A stretch of DNA of 61,151 bases from JAICLV01 sp036380925 (lineage in GTDB: Bacteria > Actinomycetota > Actinomycetes > Acidothermales > Acidothermaceae): assembly GCA_036380925.1 (NCBI GenBank), contig DASVDW010000011.1:1-61151 (forward strand). The letters are read 5' to 3'. The notes under the pieces are model-generated. The model saw only the letters and a list, made by a program, of their open reading frames with translations, had not been told where the DNA came from and did no database searches. Both the position numbers and the translations under genes were made by a program. Shown here in pieces: positions 25,522 through 33,100 of this stretch (within the stretch, counting starts at the first letter, position 1; each line of letters begins with the position of its first letter).

Positions 25522-26567
25522 CGTGCGCTCCTGGAATTCGACCGACGCGCGGCGGACCGCCACAACGCGGTGGACTGCCGGACGTTCAACTGCGGCGCGA
25601 CGACCACGGACTTCGGCGCGCGGCCCGGGTCCTCAATCCGAGCGAGCAGGAGTTGCGTGGCCTCGTCGCCGATGAGCTCCGGAAACGTGGCGACCGACGT
25701 GAGCGGCGGGTTTTGATGCCTCGCCTCCGTGGTGTTGTCGAAACCGGCCACCGCGACGTCGTGACCCACCTGCAGGCCGCGGTCGTGGAGCGTGTGCAGT
25801 ACGCCGAATGCCACCGCGTCGCTGTAGGCGACGATGACGTCGGGCGCAGGACCCAGTGCGAGCAGTTTTTCCGCGGCTTCCATGCCCCCGGACGGCGTCG
25901 AAGGCGAACCGATCGAGTTCTCCGGTGGGATCGACAGGCCTGCTGTCTCCAGTTCTTTGCGCAGCCCCCGCTCGCGCTCGGTGCGTGCGATCGATCCGGC
26001 CGGCCCTCCGACGAAAGCGACGACGCGAGCACCGATCTCGATCAAATGCCGCCCGAGCAGCCCGCCGGCCTTGACGTTCGCGACACCGGCGTAGTCGGCC
26101 GCGTGGCCCCGCACCTTGCGCGCGATGAGCACGTGGGGTGTGCCGCCGCCGCCGTTCAGCATGGCGAGGCTCTGCGCGGTCGTTTCGGCCGCGGGCAGCA
26201 ACACGATGCCGTCGACCCGGTGCTCGGTCATGGACGCGAGCAGCCGGCGCTGCCGGTCGAGCTCGTCGTGGCTGTAGCCGAGAAGCAGCGTGTAGCCGGC
26301 TTCGTGCAGCCGCTGCTCGATCGACATCGTGAGCTCGGCGAAGTACGGGTTGCGCACGTTCGTCACGATCAGCCCGACGGTCATCGACTTCTGCATGCGC
26401 AGGTTCGCAGCCCTGCGGTCGTAGACGTAGCCGAGCTCTGCCATCACCCGGCGAACGCGCTCCTTGGTCACGGCCGAGACCCGGTTGCTGTCCTGCAGCA
26501 CCAGGCTGACGGCGGCGCGTGACACGCCACTCGCGGCGGCCACGTCGCTGACCGTGATCTTGCCCAC
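25518..26567 (-). CDS. LacI-family transcriptional repressor of the catabolic island
   Basis: A 349-residue regulator with a LacI helix-turn-helix (ITVSDVAAASGVSRAAVSLVLQ, residues 4-25) and hinge sequence ANLRMQKSMTVGLIV. A periplasmic-binding-like effector domain follows, with NPYFAELTMSIEQRL, DGIVLLPA and VAGFDNT. It is the first gene of the operon and is followed by the Gfo/Idh gene with a four-base overlap. Two copies of the GATCGATC operator lie 13 and 36 bases upstream of its start and a third lies before the ABC operon. It probably represses itself, the operon and the transporter until a sugar-acid inducer appears. Confidence 0.94.
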   Translation of the reverse strand: MGKITVSDVAAASGVSRAAVSLVLQDSNRVSAVTKERVRRVMAELGYVYDRRAANLRMQKSMTVGLIVTNVRNPYFAELTMSIEQRLHEAGYTLLLGYSHDELDRQRRLLASMTEHRVDGIVLLPAAETTAQSLAMLNGGGGTPHVLIARKVRGHAADYAGVANVKAGGLLGRHLIEIGARVVAFVGGPAGSIARTERERGLRKELETAGLSIPPENSIGSPSTPSGGMEAAEKLLALGPAPDVIVAYSDAVAFGVLHTLHDRGLQVGHDVAVAGFDNTTEARHQNPPLTSVATFPELIGDEATQLLLARIEDPGRAPKSVVVAPQLNVRQSTALWRSAARRSNSRSAR

Positions 26568-26579
26568 CGAGCCTCCTGA

Positions 26580-26614
26580 TGGATCGATCTAGCGCGCTCT
26601 GCTGGATCGATCTA
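26580..26614 (-). promoter_or_regulatory. Pair of LacI operators before the catabolic operon
   Basis: TGGATCGATCTA occurs at 26580-26591 and again at 26603-26614, 23 bp apart (about two helical turns). On the minus strand they read TAGATCGATCCATCAG and TAGATCGATCCAGCAG. They match the single site before the ABC operon (TAGATCGATCAAGCAG). Two in-phase sites suggest cooperative binding at the autoregulated promoter. Confidence 0.8.
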
Positions 26615-26618
26615 CTAA

Positions 26619-26647
26619 AGACTGGCCCGGGTGCCGCCCCATGTCAA
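26619..26647 (-). promoter_or_regulatory. Promoter of the catabolic operon
   Basis: Minus strand: consensus -35 TTGACA (26647-26642), a 17-base spacer and CAGTCT as -10 (26624-26619). Both operators lie immediately downstream, the same architecture as at the ABC promoter. Confidence 0.55.
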
Positions 26648-26797
26648 CCGGGTGCCCGATTTTTCTCCGCGCTCCGACCGACCACCCCGTCTCGATTCGG
26701 CACGGTTCGCCTGGACCGCGCAAGATCGCGGATGGCGCGCGTTCAGCCGCGCGAGATCGCTGGGCGAGCCGCGACAGCGAGCGAGCCCAGCAAGCGA

Positions 26798-28159
26798 CTA
26801 AAGCACCGCCAGGTACCGGTCGCGCTCGTACTCGGTGACCTGGCGCTGGTAGTCGGCCCACTCCTGACGCTTGTTGCGCAAGAAGAAGTCAAAGACGTGC
26901 TCGCCGAGAATCTCCGAGACCAGCTCTGAGCTCTCCATCACCGAGATCGCCTCCGACAGCGACGCCGGCAGCGGCTCGATGCCCATCGCCCGGCGCTCCG
27001 CCTCGGTGAGCGCCCACACGTCGTCCTCCGCGCCTTCGGGCAGCTCGTACCCCCGCTCGACGCCGGCCAGCCCGGCGCCCAGGAGCAGGGCGAACGCGAG
27101 ATACGGATTGCACGCGGAGTCGACCGAGCGGATCTCGACGCGAGTCGAGTTGCCCTTCTGCGGCTTGTACATCGGCACGCGGACGAGCGCCGACCGGTTG
27201 TTGTGCCCCCAGCACACATACGACGGCGCCTCTCCCCCGGCGCCCGCGGTGCGCGAGGTGCCGCCCCACAACCGCTTGTAGCTGTTCACCCATTGGTTGG
27301 TGACCGCGGTGACTTCCGCCGCGTGCGTGAGAATCCCGGCGATGAACGCGCGGGCGGTCTTCGACAGCTGGTACTGCGCGCCCGCCTCGAAGAACGCGTT
27401 GCGGTCGCCTTCGAACAGCGACAGGTGCGTGTGCATGCCCGAGCCCGGATGGTCGGTGAACGGCTTCGGCATGAACGTGGCGTAGACGTTTTGCTCCAAC
27501 GCCACCTGCTTCATCACGTGCCTGAACGTGAGGATGTTGTCGGCCGTCGTCAGCGCGTCGGCGTAGCGCAAGTCGATCTCCTGCTGGCCCGGGGCGCCCT
27601 CGTGATGGCTGAACTCAACGGAGATGCCCATCGACTCCAGCATGGTGATCGCCTGCCGGCGGAAGTCGTGCCCGACGCCGTGCGGCGTGTGGTCGAAGTA
27701 GCCGCTCTTGTCGGCGGGGACCGGCTGCTGGCCCGGCAATGGCTGCTGTTCCAGCAAGAAGAACTCGATCTCCGGGTGGGTGTAGAAGGTGAAACCGCGT
27801 TCGGCCGCGCGCGCGAGCGCCCGCTTCAACACGTACCTCGAGTCGGCCCAGCTCGGCGAGCCGTCGGGCATCAAGATGTCGCAGAACATGCGTGCGGTGC
27901 CCGGCGACTCAGAACGCCACGGCAGCACCTGGAAGGTGGCGGGGTCGGGCTTGGCCAGCATGTCGGCCTCGTACACCCGCGCGAAACCCTCGATCGCGGA
28001 TCCGTCGAAGCCGATCCCCTCCGCGAAGGCGCCCTCGAGTTCGGCGGGCGCCACGGCCACCGACTTCAAGAAGCCGAGCACGTCGGTGAACCACAGCCGA
28101 ACGAAGCGGATGTCGCGCTCTTCGAGCGTGCGCAACACGAACTCGGTTTGCTTGTCCAT
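26798..28159 (-). CDS. glnA2: Glutamine synthetase-like ligase GlnA2
   Basis: A 453-residue GS-fold enzyme orthologous in position and sequence to actinobacterial GlnA2. Motifs are GIGFDGSAIEGF, THPEIEFFLLE, HHEGAPGQQEIDLRYADAL, GSGMHTHLSLF, NRSALVRVPM and NPYLAFALLLGAG. The region equivalent to the GlnA1 adenylylation tyrosine reads DDVWALTEAERRAMG, without that tyrosine, so GlnE should not modify it. Family members have been annotated as glutamine synthetases. A Streptomyces GlnA2 has been reported to gamma-glutamylate polyamines, so the real substrate here is open. A GlnR box lies 23 bases upstream of the start. Confidence 0.93.
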   Translation of the reverse strand: MDKQTEFVLRTLEERDIRFVRLWFTDVLGFLKSVAVAPAELEGAFAEGIGFDGSAIEGFARVYEADMLAKPDPATFQVLPWRSESPGTARMFCDILMPDGSPSWADSRYVLKRALARAAERGFTFYTHPEIEFFLLEQQPLPGQQPVPADKSGYFDHTPHGVGHDFRRQAITMLESMGISVEFSHHEGAPGQQEIDLRYADALTTADNILTFRHVMKQVALEQNVYATFMPKPFTDHPGSGMHTHLSLFEGDRNAFFEAGAQYQLSKTARAFIAGILTHAAEVTAVTNQWVNSYKRLWGGTSRTAGAGGEAPSYVCWGHNNRSALVRVPMYKPQKGNSTRVEIRSVDSACNPYLAFALLLGAGLAGVERGYELPEGAEDDVWALTEAERRAMGIEPLPASLSEAISVMESSELVSEILGEHVFDFFLRNKRQEWADYQRQVTEYERDRYLAVL

Positions 28160-28181
28160 GCGTCAATCCTGGCGGGCGGAC

Positions 28182-28197
28182 GTTACGCCAGCGTTAC
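28182..28197 (-). promoter_or_regulatory. GlnR box upstream of glnA2
   Basis: Minus strand GTAAC-GCTGGC-GTAAC fits GTNAC-N6-GNAAC exactly. It sits close to the glnA2 start, in the 128-base gap shared with divergent nadE. A minus-strand TTGACA also lies farther upstream, near 28244-28249. Confidence 0.65.
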
Positions 28198-28287
28198 GGC
28201 GCGCCGATCACCGTCGCGGTCAGTGGGCGGGCCCCCGCAGCATGTCAAGTCAGCCTTACACCGCGGTCTGCTGGTTAATCTTGGAAC

Positions 28288-30039
28288 GTGCCTCAACTAC
28301 GTCTCGCGCTCGCCCAGGTCAACCCCACGGTGGGAGACCTCGACGGCAACGCCGACATCGTCGTCGCATGGGCCAGGCATGCCGCGTCACGGGGCGCGCA
28401 CGTGATCGCCTTCCCCGAGATGATGCTCACCGGCTACCCGGCCGAAGACCTCGTCCTTCGCCCCGCCTTCGTCGAAGCGTCGGCCGCGGCGCTTGAGTCG
28501 CTCGCCGCGCGGCTCGCCCGCGAGGGGCTCGGAGAGTTGGCGGTGGTGGTCGGCTATGTCGACCAGCCCACCGGCGCTCCCACGCCCGACCACCGGCAGC
28601 TGCCCGCGGACGCCGCCGCCTTCCTGCTCGGCGGCCAGATCGTGGCACGATACGCAAAGCACCACCTGCCCAACTACGGCGTTTTCGACGAGTACCGCTA
28701 CTTCTCCCGCGGCGACACGTTGCCCGTCGTGCGGCACCTGGGCGTTGACATCGCGATGACGGTGTGTGAAGACCTCTGGCAAGACGGCGGCCCGATCACC
28801 GCGGCGCGCACGGCCACCGCCGGGCTCATCGTCAACATCAACGGGTCGCCGTACGAGCGCGGCAAGCATGAGGCGCGAGTGCGGCTCGCGCAACGGAGGG
28901 CGGCCGAGGCCGGCGCGACGCTCGCCTACGTGAACATGGTCGGCGGGCAGGACGAGCTGGTCTTCGACGGCGACTCACTTGTCGTGACGGCGTCAGGCGC
29001 GGTGCTCACTCGAGCGCCCCAGTTCGACGAGGGTTTGGTCGTTGTCGACCTCTCTCTTCCCGCGGCGTCCGACGACCGCGTCGGCGCCGTCGACGTCCGC
29101 GACGGCACGCACATGGTGGTCGAGCGGGTGAACGTCGGCACCGACCCGGTTCCGTCGTATGAGGCCGCGGCGGCGGGTGTCGCGGACCGGCTGGCGCCCG
29201 AGGCCGAGGTGTACAGCGCGCTGGTCGTCGCCACTCGCGACTATGTGCGCAAGAACGGCTTTTCCGATGTGGTGCTCGGCCTCTCCGGTGGCATCGACTC
29301 CGCGCTCGTCGCGACCATCGCGGTCGACGCGCTCGGCGCCGAGCGGGTGCACACCGTCGCGCTGCCGAGCAAGTGGTCCAGCGAGCACTCGTTGTCGGAC
29401 GCCGAAGAACTCGCCCGGCGGCAGGGCACCCAGCACACCGTCATCCCGATCGGCGACGTCGTCGACGCATTCGAGAAACAGCTTGATTTGCACGGGTTGG
29501 CCGCCGAGAACCTGCAAGCGCGGGTGCGCGGGACGATGCTGATGTCGCTGTCGAACGAGCACGGTCAGCTGGTGCTCACCACCGGAAACAAGAGCGAGCT
29601 GGCCACCGGTTACTCGACGTTGTACGGCGACTCCGCCGGTGGGTTCGCGCCCATCAAAGACGTGCCCAAGTCTTTGGTGTGGCAACTCGCGCGCTGGCGA
29701 AACGCGCAGGCCGAGTCGCGCGGACTAACCCCCCCGATCCCGCAATCCTCGATCGAGAAGCCGCCGTCCGCGGAGTTGCGGCCCGGCCAACTCGACAGCG
29801 ACTCCTTGCCCGACTACAGCGAACTCGACCAGATCCTCGACGCCTACGTCGAACGCGACGTCAGCCGGCGGTCGCTGCTCGAGGCCGGGCATGATCCCGC
29901 GGTGGTCGACAAGGTCGTGCGGCTGGTGAACACCGCGGAGTACAAGCGCCGTCAGTACCCTCCGGGACCAAAAATCAGCGTGCGCAACTTCGGCCGCGAC
30001 CGCCGGCTGCCTATCACCAACCGCTGGCGGGAAGGCTAA
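28288..30039 (+). CDS. nadE: Glutamine-dependent NAD+ synthetase
   Basis: Amidates nicotinic acid adenine dinucleotide to NAD+ using ammonia channelled from glutamine. The 583-residue protein has an N-terminal nitrilase-type glutaminase with catalytic triad E44 (FPEMMLTGYP), K124 (AKHHLPNYGVFDE) and C160 (TVCEDLW). A C-terminal synthetase carries the P-loop-like SGGIDSALVATIA (from residue 333). TTGNKSELATGYSTLYGD is the typical adenylate-site motif. The start is GTG 28288. Placement beside glnA2 links glutamine supply and its use, though no shared regulation is proven. Confidence 0.97.
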   Translation: MPQLRLALAQVNPTVGDLDGNADIVVAWARHAASRGAHVIAFPEMMLTGYPAEDLVLRPAFVEASAAALESLAARLAREGLGELAVVVGYVDQPTGAPTPDHRQLPADAAAFLLGGQIVARYAKHHLPNYGVFDEYRYFSRGDTLPVVRHLGVDIAMTVCEDLWQDGGPITAARTATAGLIVNINGSPYERGKHEARVRLAQRRAAEAGATLAYVNMVGGQDELVFDGDSLVVTASGAVLTRAPQFDEGLVVVDLSLPAASDDRVGAVDVRDGTHMVVERVNVGTDPVPSYEAAAAGVADRLAPEAEVYSALVVATRDYVRKNGFSDVVLGLSGGIDSALVATIAVDALGAERVHTVALPSKWSSEHSLSDAEELARRQGTQHTVIPIGDVVDAFEKQLDLHGLAAENLQARVRGTMLMSLSNEHGQLVLTTGNKSELATGYSTLYGDSAGGFAPIKDVPKSLVWQLARWRNAQAESRGLTPPIPQSSIEKPPSAELRPGQLDSDSLPDYSELDQILDAYVERDVSRRSLLEAGHDPAVVDKVVRLVNTAEYKRRQYPPGPKISVRNFGRDRRLPITNRWREG

Positions 30040-30209
30040 TCGGCCGCGGCCGCGCCCGCCGGTAGATCGTCGGCTTGGCCACGCCACGCGCGGGCGGCCC
30101 TTCCAGCCGACGGCGCGTCGCGTCCCGCGAAGCCACCCGGGCTGGCGCGCGGTGGGAGGATGGACGTGCCCGGGTACGCCGACCGGCGACTCGAGGCATG
30201 GAGGCCACG

Positions 30210-31034
30210 ATGAGCGCGACCAATACCGCCGTCCCCCGCAGAATCACCATTCACGATCTGCAGCAGCGCAAGGCCGCCGGCCAGCGTTTCGCGATGCTGA
30301 CGTCGTACGACACATTAAGCGCCGGCATTTTCGAAGAAGCGGGCGTCGACATCTTGCTGGTCGGCGACTCCGCCGCCAACACCGTGCTCGGATATCCCGA
30401 CACGTTGGCGGTGACAATCGACGAGCTGCTGCCGCTGGTGCGCGCGGTGGTTCGCGGCACGTCGCGCGCGATGGTGGTCGCCGACCTGCCATTCGGCTCT
30501 TATCAGGCCTCGCCCCAACACGCGCTCGACGCCTCAGTGCGGTTCATGAAAGAGGCGGGCGCGCAGGCGGTGAAGTTCGAAGGTGGAACGCGGGTCGCCG
30601 AACACGTGCGCACGGTCGTGGAAGCCGGCGTTCCAGTGATGGCGCACATCGGTTTCACGCCGCAAAGCGTCCACGGCTTGGGCGGGTACCGCGTACAGGG
30701 CCGTGGTGACGACGCCGACCGCGTGCTCAAAGACGCGCACGCGTTGCAAGACGCCGGCGCGTTCGCGATCGTGCTCGAGATGGTGCCCGCGCAACTGGCG
30801 GCCCGAGTGACCGCGGAGCTGCGCATCCCCACCATCGGCATCGGGGCTGGCGTTCACTGCGACGCGCAAGTGTTGGTCTGGACCGACCTGGCCGGCCTTA
30901 GCGCCGGTCGGCAGCCGAAGTTTGTGAAGCGCTACGCCGACCTGCGCGGCGCCCTCCTCGACGCCGCCCGCCGTTACGCCGACGACGTCGTCGCCGGCCG
31001 ATACCCAGACGACGAGCACTCCTACGGTGGATAA
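30210..31034 (+). CDS. panB: 3-methyl-2-oxobutanoate hydroxymethyltransferase PanB
   Basis: Adds a hydroxymethyl group from 5,10-methylenetetrahydrofolate to 2-oxoisovalerate, the first committed step of pantothenate synthesis. At 274 residues it is normal. Visible motifs are AMLTSYDTLSAGIFEEAG, LLVGDSAANTVLGYPDT (Mg ligand Asp), ADLPFGSYQ, VKFEGG, HIGFTPQSV, VLEMVP and IPTIGIGAGVHCDAQVLVWTD. ATG 30210 has GGAGG five bases upstream and is preferred to ATG 30198, which contains that RBS. Its end overlaps the next gene by eight bases. Confidence 0.97.
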   Translation: MSATNTAVPRRITIHDLQQRKAAGQRFAMLTSYDTLSAGIFEEAGVDILLVGDSAANTVLGYPDTLAVTIDELLPLVRAVVRGTSRAMVVADLPFGSYQASPQHALDASVRFMKEAGAQAVKFEGGTRVAEHVRTVVEAGVPVMAHIGFTPQSVHGLGGYRVQGRGDDADRVLKDAHALQDAGAFAIVLEMVPAQLAARVTAELRIPTIGIGAGVHCDAQVLVWTDLAGLSAGRQPKFVKRYADLRGALLDAARRYADDVVAGRYPDDEHSYGG

Positions 31035-31629
31035 GGCCCGCGTGCTGGCCCTGCGTGACGTGCTCGCCGGCACGACCTGGGTCGAGCGCACCAGCTCGCT
31101 CGGCCGCGCGTTGCGCCGCGCGCCGCATGACAGGGGCGGGCTGCTCGTGGTCGGCACGCCGACCGAGGATCCTTGGCATTTCGCCGCGCATTTGGACGAC
31201 GAGGCGAGGTGGTCGCATCAACCCAATCTCACGCCTACCTTGATTCGTTGGTCGCCCCCGCCGAACGCGCCCGCGCACTTGTCGATCGGCGTCGAGCGGC
31301 TGGAGAAAGTGCGTCGCAACGAGACGGTGTTCGTTGTGGCGCCGGAAAATCCCACGGCGCCGCTACTTGAGCGCGTCGCGGACGCGCGCAAAGCCGGTGC
31401 GACGGTGTTCGCTATGGACACCGGTGACAGCGACTTGCAGTCGATCGCGCACGAGTCGCTCGTGGTGCCGACATCGGCTGGAGAAGGGCTCGTCGTCCCA
31501 GAGTTCGAGCTGGTGACGCACTTGGTGAGCGCCGCCGCCGGGGAAAGCGAGGAGCTGCCCAAGTCGTTGTTGGGCGGGCTACGGTCGAGGCTTGCACGAC
31601 TCCTTGACGCCGTCGCCGATCACGACTGA
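31027..31629 (+). CDS. Uncharacterised protein with SIS-like fold signature
   Basis: A 200-residue protein starting at GTG 31027, overlapping the panB end by eight bases, so probably co-translated. The segment ETVFVVAPENPTAPLLERVADARKAGATVFAMDT followed by IAHESLVVP resembles the phosphosugar-binding SIS domain. There a nucleotide- or sugar-binding loop precedes an ARKAGA helix. No catalytic residues can be assigned. A SIS-type sugar-phosphate sensing or isomerising role is an inference only. The linkage to panB seems to be shared among actinobacteria, but I cannot confirm this here. Confidence 0.6.
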   Translation: MDKARVLALRDVLAGTTWVERTSSLGRALRRAPHDRGGLLVVGTPTEDPWHFAAHLDDEARWSHQPNLTPTLIRWSPPPNAPAHLSIGVERLEKVRRNETVFVVAPENPTAPLLERVADARKAGATVFAMDTGDSDLQSIAHESLVVPTSAGEGLVVPEFELVTHLVSAAAGESEELPKSLLGGLRSRLARLLDAVADHD

Positions 31630-31636
31630 TCCGACG

Positions 31637-32272
31637 CTAGTCGCCCGTGGCACGCCTGCGACGGCGCCTGCGCGCGATCCACATCGCGGCCAGTCCGATG
31701 ACGACGACGCCGAGGATGCAGTAGCTCACGATGCTGAGCGTGGAATTCACCTTGCGCCACGCGTTACCCGCCAGGTAGCCCGCCACCACCACGCCGGACG
31801 CCCAAAGCGCACCACCGGCGAGGTTCCACACGAGGAAGCTTCGATAGCGCATCCGAGAGACACCCGCAAAACCGGGAACGAGCGCGCGTAACGCGGCCGT
31901 GAACCGGCCGATGAACACCGCGCGCCCGCCGAAGCGGCGAATGAGCTCCTTCGTTCGCTCCACATGCTCCGGCTTAACAATACGCTCGGGCAGTTTGTTG
32001 AGCAGCACGTCCCCGAACCGGGCTCCGACGAAGTAACCGACTGTGTCACCGATCACGGCGCCCGCAATCGCAACGACGATGACGAGCCACAACTGCAACT
32101 TGCTCTCAAACGCGAGCACTCCGCCGAGCAAGCACGCGATTTCGCCAGGGAAGATGAAACCGAGAAACACCGAAGCCTCAAGTGCGGGCATCGCGAACAC
32201 GATGAGCAATGCGAGCCACGGTGGAAGCCGCAAGATGTGTTCAACAAGCCCGCTCATGGGGAACATCTTCAC
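31637..32272 (-). CDS. DedA family membrane protein
   Basis: A protein of 206-211 residues of the DedA/SNARE-associated (VTT) family. It has the characteristic amphipathic start LPPWLALLIVFAMPALEASVFLGFIFPGE and the motif GDTVGYFVGARFG. FIGRFTAALRALVPGFAGVSRMRYRSFL is the conserved F.GRF..R.. region, followed by terminal membrane helices and a basic RRRRRRRATGD tail. DedA proteins are linked to lipid scrambling and flippase activity and to envelope stress tolerance. The start may be GTG 32272, ATG 32266 or ATG 32257; none has a strong ribosome site. It converges on the panB-linked gene. Confidence 0.9.
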   Translation of the reverse strand: MKMFPMSGLVEHILRLPPWLALLIVFAMPALEASVFLGFIFPGEIACLLGGVLAFESKLQLWLVIVVAIAGAVIGDTVGYFVGARFGDVLLNKLPERIVKPEHVERTKELIRRFGGRAVFIGRFTAALRALVPGFAGVSRMRYRSFLVWNLAGGALWASGVVVAGYLAGNAWRKVNSTLSIVSYCILGVVVIGLAAMWIARRRRRRRATGD

Positions 32273-32431
32273 GCATTACGTGTCGCGACACGCTGTCGGG
32301 AGCGAAGAGTGACGCCAAAATCGCGTCGAAACAACGCGGCATGGTTACTCGCTTCCGCGCGTGCTCAGTGTCATCGTAGTAGTCGAAGTGTCCGGACGTA
32401 ATGACCGGACCCAGCTGCCGAGGAGGCATGT

Positions 32432-33043
32432 GTGCCGGCAAAGTTCGTGCTGAAGAAGGGCCGGTCGGGCAAGTACAAGTTCACGCTCGAGAGCGCAACC
32501 GGCCAGCAACTGCTTGAGTCGTCCGATCATCCGAACCTGCGTGCGGCGAAACTCGCGCTCGCGGCTGTGCAACGCACCGTCGCCAACGCGGAAGTCGACG
32601 ATCGCACATCGGCGACCGCGACCAAGCGGACGGCCAAGAAGGCCACCCGCAAGGCCGCCGCCAAGAAGACGACCGGTCGGAAGACCGCGGCGAAGAAGAC
32701 CACCGCCCGCAAGAGCACCGCGAAGAAGACCACCCGCAAGGCTGCCGCCAAGAAGACGACCGGTCGGAAGACGGCGGCGAAGAAGGCCACAACGCGCAAG
32801 ACCACCGCGCGCAAGACCACCGCGCGCAAGACGGCGGCGAAGAAGACGACGGCCCGCAAGACGACGGCGAAGAAGACCACCGCGCGCAAGACCACCGCGC
32901 GCAAGACAACTGGTCGGAAGACGGCGGCGAAGAAGACTACCGCCCGCAAGACGACGGCCCGCAAGACGACGGCGCGCAAGACCACCGCGCGCAAGAGCGC
33001 CGGTCGTCCGCGCGCCGCGAAGAAAGCGGCGACCGCGAGCTGA
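32432..33043 (+). CDS. DUF1508 (YegP-like) protein with histone-H1-like lysine-rich tail
   Basis: Residues 1-55 (KFVLKKGRSGKYKFTLESA, then SSDHPNLRAAKLALAAV) look like one DUF1508 unit, a small beta-alpha module of unknown role. From about residue 63 to the end the protein is a low-complexity array of Lys/Thr/Ala/Arg motifs (KTTARKT, KTAAKKT, KTTGRKT), close to histone H1 and HupB/AlgP tails. The 203-residue protein should be extremely basic and probably binds DNA or RNA. The start is GTG 32432 with GGAGG upstream. A strong hairpin follows. Confidence 0.85.
   Translation: MPAKFVLKKGRSGKYKFTLESATGQQLLESSDHPNLRAAKLALAAVQRTVANAEVDDRTSATATKRTAKKATRKAAAKKTTGRKTAAKKTTARKSTAKKTTRKAAAKKTTGRKTAAKKATTRKTTARKTTARKTAAKKTTARKTTAKKTTARKTTARKTTGRKTAAKKTTARKTTARKTTARKTTARKSAGRPRAAKKAATAS
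32630..33000 (+). repeat. Degenerate repeats coding the KTTARKT tail
   Basis: About 370 bases of short in-frame repeats (units near 15 and 21 bases such as AAGACCACCGCGCGC) inside the DUF1508 gene. Length polymorphism between strains through slippage is likely. Confidence 0.8.
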
Positions 33044-33056
33044 CAGCGTGTCAGTG

Positions 33057-33088
33057 GTGGCGGGTTCCGGCGGTCCGGAGCCCGCCAC
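33057..33088. terminator. Bidirectional terminator hairpin
   Basis: A 14-bp stem (GTGGCGGGTTCCGG with CCGGAGCCCGCCAC, one T-G wobble) and a CGGT loop sit between the convergent DUF1508 and hydrolase genes, so it can serve both. Confidence 0.7.
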
Positions 33089-33100
33089 TTGCGCGTCGGC

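Noticed and set aside
30040..30209. CGGCCGCGGCCG palindrome after nadE as a terminator
   Set aside because: It is short, overlaps generic GC-rich sequence and has no loop typical of a terminator; not enough to call.
32630..33000. CRISPR-like or satellite array
   Set aside because: The repeats are in-frame codon repeats of a basic protein tail, unequal in length and without unique spacers.
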